From assembly GCA_934613165.1 (NCBI GenBank), contig CAKTSW010000030.1:1-10160 (forward strand): a stretch of 10,160 bases of DNA, in the 5' to 3' direction. Positions within the stretch are counted from its first letter, which is position 1. Every line of letters begins with the position of its first letter. Position numbers and translations under genes: made by a program. A model generated the notes under the pieces. That model was not told where the DNA came from and did no database searches. It was given only the letters and a program-made list of their open reading frames with translations. The stretch is from an uncultured Ellagibacter sp. (GTDB taxonomy: Bacteria > Actinomycetota > Coriobacteriia > Coriobacteriales > Eggerthellaceae). Shown here in pieces: positions 6,204 through 10,160 of this stretch.

Positions 6204-7427
6204 TTAGCGGATGCTCTCCTTTGCCTTCGCACGGGCCCACGAATCGAGCGATTCGAGCTGTTCGAGGCTCTCAACCGTCTGCACGCCCTCGCGCTCGTGC
6301 GCCTCCATGACCGTCTCGACGCATTCGGCTATCCCGAGGTAGGTTCCCCTCTCCGCAAGGAACGCCGCAACGGCGACCTCGTTCGCAGCGTTCATGACGC
6401 ACGGTAACGTACCGCCGACGCTGCCCGCATGGCGCGCAAGGGGAAGGCAGCGGAACGTGTCCTCGTCGGGAGCCGCGAACTCGAGCGAGCCGAGCGCGCG
6501 GAAATCAAGCGGCTTCACCGGAGCATCCCACCGATCGGGATACGAAAGCGCGAACTGAATGGGGATGCGCATATCGGTCGTTCCCAAATGCGCCTTCACA
6601 CTGCCGTCGGCGTATTCGACCATGGAATGGATCGCGCTTTGCGGCTGCACCACGACCTCGATCTTGTCGTAGGGCATGTTGAAAAGATGGTGCGCCTCGA
6701 TCACTTCGAGCCCCTTGTTCATGAGCGTCGAGGAATCGATCGAAATCTTCGCCCCCATGTGCCAGGTCGGATGCTTCAGCGCCTGGGCGGGCGTGATTGT
6801 CGCGAGGTCGGAACGCTTCTTCCCCCTGAACGGACCGCCCGATGCCGTCACCCACAGTTTCGCGACCTCGCGTTCGTTCTCGCCAAGAAGGCATTGGTAG
6901 ATCGCGCCGTGCTCCGAATCGATGGGCATCAGCCCGCCCGCGGGGCCCGTCGCCGGAGCCGCACCCGCCGCGCGGCGTTGCGCGTCGACCTTCGCGGCGA
7001 GCGGCATGATCAAGTCGCCGCCAACGACAAGCGACTCCTTGTTGGCCAAAGCGAGGACCTTGCCGGCCTTGAGCGTCTCGTAGCTGGCGCGCAGCCCGGC
7101 CGCGCCCACAAGCGCGTTCACGACGACGTCGGCCTCGGGAAGATGAACAAGCTCGACGACCGCGTCCATGCCGAAGCCGATCGTCGCGATATTCCCCGAA
7201 GAGGAAACGTAAGCGGCAGCATCCGCGGCCGCCGCGCTCTGCGCTTGCCGAACGTCCCCCACCGCAAGGTGGTCAACGCCGAACTCGCGCGCCTGCGCAA
7301 GCATGTCCGGCACGCGCGTGTTGACCGCGAGACCGACGACGGCGAGCTTGTCGGCGTGCTGACGCACCACGTCGAGTGTTTGCGTTCCGATAGAACCCGT
7401 CGATCCGAGAACGACGATGCGCCTCAT
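6204..7427 (-). CDS. dxr: 1-deoxy-D-xylulose 5-phosphate reductoisomerase
   Basis: Converts 1-deoxy-D-xylulose 5-phosphate to 2-C-methyl-D-erythritol 4-phosphate with NADPH, the committed step of the MEP isoprenoid pathway. It is 407 residues, close to the usual 390-400. The ATG at 7427 is chosen because AAAGGA (7439-7434) lies 6 bases upstream and the protein then begins MRRIVVLGSTGSIG, as in the family; an upstream in-frame TTG at 7445 is unlikely. Motifs: GSTGSIG nucleotide loop (8-14), LANKESLVVGG (127-137), metal ligands D170 and E172 in PIDSEHGA and E241 in MNKGLE, the flexible-loop region TASGGPFR (194-201), and HSMVEYADGSVKAHLG (267-282). An Ala/Gly/Pro-rich insert at about 151-166 lengthens it slightly. 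It is 26 bases downstream of cdsA and likely in the same transcript. The product supplies precursors to UppS in the same cluster. Confidence 0.97.
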   Translation of the reverse strand: MRRIVVLGSTGSIGTQTLDVVRQHADKLAVVGLAVNTRVPDMLAQAREFGVDHLAVGDVRQAQSAAAADAAAYVSSSGNIATIGFGMDAVVELVHLPEADVVVNALVGAAGLRASYETLKAGKVLALANKESLVVGGDLIMPLAAKVDAQRRAAGAAPATGPAGGLMPIDSEHGAIYQCLLGENEREVAKLWVTASGGPFRGKKRSDLATITPAQALKHPTWHMGAKISIDSSTLMNKGLEVIEAHHLFNMPYDKIEVVVQPQSAIHSMVEYADGSVKAHLGTTDMRIPIQFALSYPDRWDAPVKPLDFRALGSLEFAAPDEDTFRCLPLARHAGSVGGTLPCVMNAANEVAVAAFLAERGTYLGIAECVETVMEAHEREGVQTVESLEQLESLDSWARAKAKESIR

Positions 7428-7453
7428 ATCGCGTCCTTTCCTCAAGGTAAAGG

Positions 7454-8353
7454 TTAGAAGTTGTAGGGAATGGCCCCCGAAGCCAGCAAAAGGATGGCCG
7501 AAGTCGCCGCCACGAGGAACAGCGAGTCGCAGCGGTCGAGAAGCCCGCCGTGCCCGGGCATGATCGTTCCCGAATCCTTGAAGCCCGAGTTGCGCTTGAT
7601 GCGGCTTTCAGCCAAGTCGCCGAGCACGCCCATAAGGCCGCACACGAACCCGAAGAAAACCGCTTCGGGAAGACCCAGATTCAAACCGGGGATGAGCGTG
7701 AACAGCGCCCAGAACAGCATCGACCCGACAAGCCCGGCGAAAAAGCCCTCCCAGCTTTTCTTGGGGCTGACGCGCGGGGCCATCTTATGCTTGCCGATCT
7801 TGCTGCCCACCAGGTAGGCGAACGAGTCGTTCGCCCAGATGCTCAAGAAGATGCCGATCACGAGGACGCCGCCCCAGGGGTCGGGCAAAGACGTGCGCAC
7901 CACCATGATTCCCGACAGCAAAAGGCCGGTGTAGGCGGCGCCGAAGAAGCTGACGCCCACGTCGGGAACGCGGGCTCGCAACCAGAAAACGTACCAGACG
8001 ATGAGCGCGAGCAGAAGGGCGATGCTCACATAGAGCGCGCCGATGATTCCCAGGAAATACACGCTGATCGGATAAAGCACCGCCGCGATGGTCCCGAGCA
8101 TTTCGTTCGGAAGCTTAGCGTCTGCACGAAGCATGTAATAGAACTCCCCGGCGCAGATGCCCGCCGTGGCGCAGAGGAAAACGAGCGTGGATATGTCGCT
8201 CGCGAGGATGCAGACGACGCACAGCGTCACATAGACCGCGCCCGTGCGGAAACGGACCTGTAAATCGGTTGCGTTCTTCAGCTTTTGCGGCGTCTTCTCG
8301 TACGCGAAATCCTTGATTTTTGTGGTTCGCTTGCGGTCGTCGGAGGCGGGCAC
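7454..8353 (-). CDS. cdsA: Phosphatidate cytidylyltransferase (CDP-diacylglycerol synthase)
   Basis: Integral membrane enzyme making CDP-diacylglycerol from phosphatidic acid and CTP, the branch point of phospholipid synthesis. It is 299 residues from a GTG at 8353, two bases after the uppS stop; the ribosome site is weak, so translation is probably coupled to uppS. The open frame continues upstream inside uppS, but that part is only a shadow. A hydrophilic N-terminal stretch of about 35 residues (Lys/Arg/Thr-rich) precedes the first of roughly seven or eight hydrophobic helices. The C-terminal CDS signature is present: ESRIKRNSGFKD followed by SGTIMPGHGGLLDRCDS, with the Mg-binding Asp residues kept. 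A Cys sits between DR and D, where the family pattern usually has an aliphatic residue, Phe, Met or Thr. It is followed by dxr after 26 bases. Confidence 0.95.
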   Translation of the reverse strand: MPASDDRKRTTKIKDFAYEKTPQKLKNATDLQVRFRTGAVYVTLCVVCILASDISTLVFLCATAGICAGEFYYMLRADAKLPNEMLGTIAAVLYPISVYFLGIIGALYVSIALLLALIVWYVFWLRARVPDVGVSFFGAAYTGLLLSGIMVVRTSLPDPWGGVLVIGIFLSIWANDSFAYLVGSKIGKHKMAPRVSPKKSWEGFFAGLVGSMLFWALFTLIPGLNLGLPEAVFFGFVCGLMGVLGDLAESRIKRNSGFKDSGTIMPGHGGLLDRCDSLFLVAATSAILLLASGAIPYNF

Positions 8354-8355
8354 GC

Positions 8356-9135
8356 TTACTTCACCGCCCCGAACCGGCGATCGCGTCCCTGGAACTCGAG
8401 AAGGCAGCGCAGAAACTCGTAGCGGTCGAAATCGGGCCAGAGCACGTCGGTCACCACGAACTCGGCATACGCGATCTGCCACAAAAGGAAGTTCGAGATA
8501 CGAACCTCCCCGCTCGTTCGGATGACGAGGTCGGGGTCGGGCATGCCGGCGGTGAACAGGGAGCCCTCGAAGTCCTCGACGCTTACCGGCTCGAACCCCT
8601 CGCCGGCTTCGCTTCTGTAAACGGCCTGCTCGGCGCACCGGTTCACCGCTTGAAGGATTTCCTGGCGCGACCCGTAGTTCACGGCGACGACGAGCGTCAT
8701 CCCCGTGTTGTTCTTCGTCTTTTCCCACGCTTCCTCGAACGCGACGCGCGTTTCCTCGGGAAGCGGGGACAAGTCGCCGATGGTCTTCACGCGCACGTGC
8801 TCTTCGTGAAGGCCGTCGACTTCGGCGAGCATGGTCTTCGCGAAGAGGTCCATAAGCCCGACGACCTCTTCCTGGGGGCGCTTCCAGTTCTCAGTCGAGA
8901 ACGAGTAGATCGTGAGGTAGCGGACGCCCAAGTCGCTCGCACAGCGGATGGTCTCGCGAACCGCTTCGATTCCCGCTTTATGGCCCTTCAGCCGATTGAG
9001 CGCACGCTTCTTCGCCCAGCGCCCGTTGCCGTCCATGATGACGGCGACGTGCTCGGGAATGCGCGAGCAATCGAGATCTTCAGGGGAAAGCCCCGAAGGG
9101 GGGCTCGGGAATATGTGGTCAAGCGGCTTGTTCAA
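8356..9135 (-). CDS. uppS: Undecaprenyl diphosphate synthase (cis-prenyltransferase)
   Basis: Condenses isopentenyl diphosphate units onto farnesyl diphosphate to make the C55 lipid carrier for peptidoglycan and other wall polymers. It is 259 residues, normal for the family. The start is a TTG at 9135 with GAGG (9144-9141) 5 bases upstream; no ATG or GTG fits better. Motifs: VAVIMDGNGRWAKKR (30-44), with catalytic D35 and the phosphate-binding loop; IYSFSTENWKRP, the substrate-binding FSxxNW-like region; and near the C-terminus DPDLVIRTSGEVRISNFLLW, with the Arg/Ser residues that bind isopentenyl diphosphate, then WPDF. It lies between frr (93-base gap with stem-loops) and cdsA (2-base gap). 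It uses isoprenoids whose supply depends on dxr two genes downstream. Confidence 0.97.
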   Translation of the reverse strand: MNKPLDHIFPSPPSGLSPEDLDCSRIPEHVAVIMDGNGRWAKKRALNRLKGHKAGIEAVRETIRCASDLGVRYLTIYSFSTENWKRPQEEVVGLMDLFAKTMLAEVDGLHEEHVRVKTIGDLSPLPEETRVAFEEAWEKTKNNTGMTLVVAVNYGSRQEILQAVNRCAEQAVYRSEAGEGFEPVSVEDFEGSLFTAGMPDPDLVIRTSGEVRISNFLLWQIAYAEFVVTDVLWPDFDRYEFLRCLLEFQGRDRRFGAVK

Positions 9136-9165
9136 AGAAACCTCGGCGATCGAGCGGACGAAACG

Positions 9166-9211
9166 TGAAAGCCGCGCTTTCAGGGCAGGATTCCCCTCCC
9201 CGGAAGCGCGG
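9166..9211 (-). other. Stem-loop in the frr-uppS gap
   Basis: CCGCGCTTTC (9172-9181) pairs with GGAAGCGCGG (9202-9211) in a 10-bp stem that needs one T-G pair, around a 20-base loop. The left arm can instead form a tight 7-bp hairpin, TGAAAGC (9166-9172) with GCTTTCA (9176-9182). The two structures exclude each other, which is the shape of an attenuator, though no T-run is present. Confidence 0.45.
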
Positions 9212-9213
9212 CA

Positions 9214-9230
9214 AGGCAGCGATGCTGCCT
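9214..9230 (-). other. 7-bp hairpin over the frr stop codon
   Basis: AGGCAGC (9214-9220) pairs perfectly with GCTGCCT (9224-9230) around a 3-base loop. It overlaps the frr TAG (9231-9229). No T-run follows on the minus strand, so it looks like a stability or processing element or a weak terminator rather than a strong stop. Confidence 0.5.
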
Positions 9231-9789
9231 ACACTTCCATGACCTCGGCTTCCTTCTTCTTGAAGGATTCGTCGACTTCGGCGATGAACTTGTCAGTGAG
9301 CTTTTGGATCTCGCCCTCGGCGCGACGCTGCTCGTCTTCGGGAAGGCTGTCTTCCTTGATGCACTTCTCGACGGCGGAGTTGGAATCGCGGCGGATGTTG
9401 CGGATGGCGACGCGCGCTTCCTCGGAATACGCCTTGCACTGCTTCACCAGCTCGCGGCGGCGCTCCTCGGTAAGGGCCGGGAACGGCAGGCGGATGACCG
9501 AGCCGTCGTTGGACGGGGTCACACCCAAATCGCTTTCGAGGATGGCCTTCTCGATGGCCTTCAGGCTGGACTTGTCCCACGGCTCGATGACGAGCATGTG
9601 GGCGTCAGGCGTCTTCACGCCCGCCATCTGGTTCACCGGAGTCGGCACGCCGTAGTAGTCGACCTTGATGCGGTCGAGCGACATGGCGTTCGCGCGACCC
9701 GTGCGGACCGACGCGAAGTTCTCATGCAACGCGGCAACCGCTTTCTTCATGCGGTCTTGCGCCTGCGCCTTGATCTCGTTGATGCTCAT
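9229..9789 (-). CDS. frr: Ribosome recycling factor
   Basis: Works with EF-G in the cytoplasm to split post-termination ribosomes so that they can start again. It is 186 residues, the normal length (about 185). The ATG at 9789 has AAAGGA (9802-9797) 7 bases upstream. The family pattern is complete: an N-terminal helix with HENFASVRTGRA (22-33), the small domain beginning VDYYG and including TPVNQMAGV, then VIEPWDKSSLKAIEKAI, NDGSVIRLPFPALTEERR, and the C-terminal helices with VAIRNIRRDSN, where the hinge Arg lies, followed by a long acidic coiled segment. It sits 100 bases downstream of pyrH and 93 bases upstream of uppS, the common order in bacteria. Confidence 0.98.
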   Translation of the reverse strand: MSINEIKAQAQDRMKKAVAALHENFASVRTGRANAMSLDRIKVDYYGVPTPVNQMAGVKTPDAHMLVIEPWDKSSLKAIEKAILESDLGVTPSNDGSVIRLPFPALTEERRRELVKQCKAYSEEARVAIRNIRRDSNSAVEKCIKEDSLPEDEQRRAEGEIQKLTDKFIAEVDESFKKKEAEVMEV

Positions 9790-9822
9790 AGCAGCTTCCT
9801 TTCATCCCCGCGCCGCCTTGAA

Positions 9823-9840
9823 GCGCCGCCGATGCGGCGC
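9823..9840 (-). other. GC hairpin in the pyrH-frr gap
   Basis: GCGCCGC (9823-9829) pairs perfectly with GCGGCGC (9834-9840) around the loop CGAT. It sits between the pyrH stop and the frr ribosome site and lacks a T-run. The rest of the 100-base gap shows no clear promoter. Confidence 0.45.
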
Positions 9841-9889
9841 GCCCGAACCGGAAAGCCCAGGCGAACGCGCCATCAGGGTTCTCTTTCCG

Positions 9890-10160
9890 TTATTTTACCG
9901 TGGTTCCGACCGCTTCGCCCTTGAGCGCGCGAGAAATGTTGCCGGGAACGGTGAGGTCGAACACGATCATGGGGACGTTGTTGTCCATGCACAGCGACGT
10001 GGCCGTGGAGTCCATGACGTGCAGCCCGCGGTTGAGCACTTCCATGTAGCTGATCGACTCGAAGCGCTTCGCATCGGGGTTCGTCTTCGGGTCGCTGTCG
10101 TAGACGCCGTCGACCTTGGTGGCCTTCATGAGGCAGTCGACGTCGAGCTCGCATGCGCGC
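9890..10160 (-). CDS. pyrH: UMP kinase (uridylate kinase), C-terminal part
   Basis: Phosphorylates UMP to UDP with ATP in pyrimidine nucleotide synthesis; hexameric, of the amino acid kinase family. The gene enters from the right edge, so only the last 89 residues and the TAA are seen. Recognisable parts are [15 protein letters not shown] (the nucleotide-binding [12 protein letters not shown] signature), then [25 protein letters not shown], and the closing [16 protein letters not shown]. These match bacterial PyrH closely. It is the first gene of the visible minus-strand cluster and is followed by frr, the standard pairing. Confidence 0.96.
   Translation of the reverse strand, partial: RACELDVDCLMKATKVDGVYDSDPKTNPDAKRFESISYMEVLNRGLHVMDSTATSLCMDNNVPMIVFDLTVPGNISRALKGEAVGTTVK

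Noticed and set aside
6429..7457. 342-codon open frame antisense to dxr
   Set aside because: dxr on the other strand has all its family motifs; this is a mirror shadow rich in Arg and His.
8354..8728. Upstream extension of the cdsA frame inside uppS
   Set aside because: The extra residues are an out-of-frame reading of uppS; the GTG at 8353 directly after the uppS stop is the sensible start.
1..10160. CRISPR array, tRNA, rRNA, insertion sequence or attachment site
   Set aside because: No spaced direct repeat series, tRNA-like cloverleaf, rRNA stretch, transposase frame or matching flanking repeats were seen on reading; the only long repeats are the protein-level adhesin domains.

Overview
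The window is GC-rich bacterial chromosome. It carries a housekeeping block on the minus strand in the order pyrH (cut by the window edge), frr, uppS, cdsA, dxr and, after an interruption, rseP (also cut by the edge). The protein sequences, the conserved pyrH-frr-uppS-cdsA-dxr-rseP order, the GC-rich codon use, and a Gram-positive-type surface protein ending in an LxxTG-like sorting signal suggest an actinobacterium, most likely a gut Coriobacteriia/Eggerthellaceae-type organism. That placement is an inference from sequence style and was not checked by a search.

Layout from left to right. Positions 1-546 (minus) are the N-terminal 182 codons of an M50 site-2 protease (RseP type) with an HEGGH zinc motif and an unusual helix-rich, winged-helix-like insert. 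Positions 547-959 are a roughly 410-base divergent non-coding region. Positions 960-1031 (plus) are a possible 23-codon leader ORF. Positions 1004-5656 (plus) encode a 1550-residue secreted adhesin: signal peptide, about 300-residue N-terminal domain, eight D2/DUF11-like repeats that each keep a Lys, an Asp and an Asn consistent with intramolecular isopeptide bonds, then an LGKTG sorting signal, a membrane segment and a basic tail. A probable terminator follows. A compact promoter containing a 20-base near-perfect palindrome then drives a 100-residue ribbon-helix-helix (RHH) protein (5781-6083, plus). A 14-bp perfect hairpin separates this gene from the convergent dxr.

Positions 6204-10160 (minus) are dxr, cdsA, uppS, frr and pyrH. 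This block joins nucleotide metabolism (UMP kinase), ribosome recycling, isoprenoid synthesis (DXR makes MEP, which feeds undecaprenyl diphosphate synthesis by UppS) and phospholipid synthesis (CdsA makes CDP-diacylglycerol). In the usual order rseP follows dxr directly. Here the adhesin and RHH gene sit between them in the opposite orientation, so rseP must have its own promoter. The adhesin/RHH insertion, its regulatory palindrome and its duplicated translation start region are the parts of the window that are not routine.
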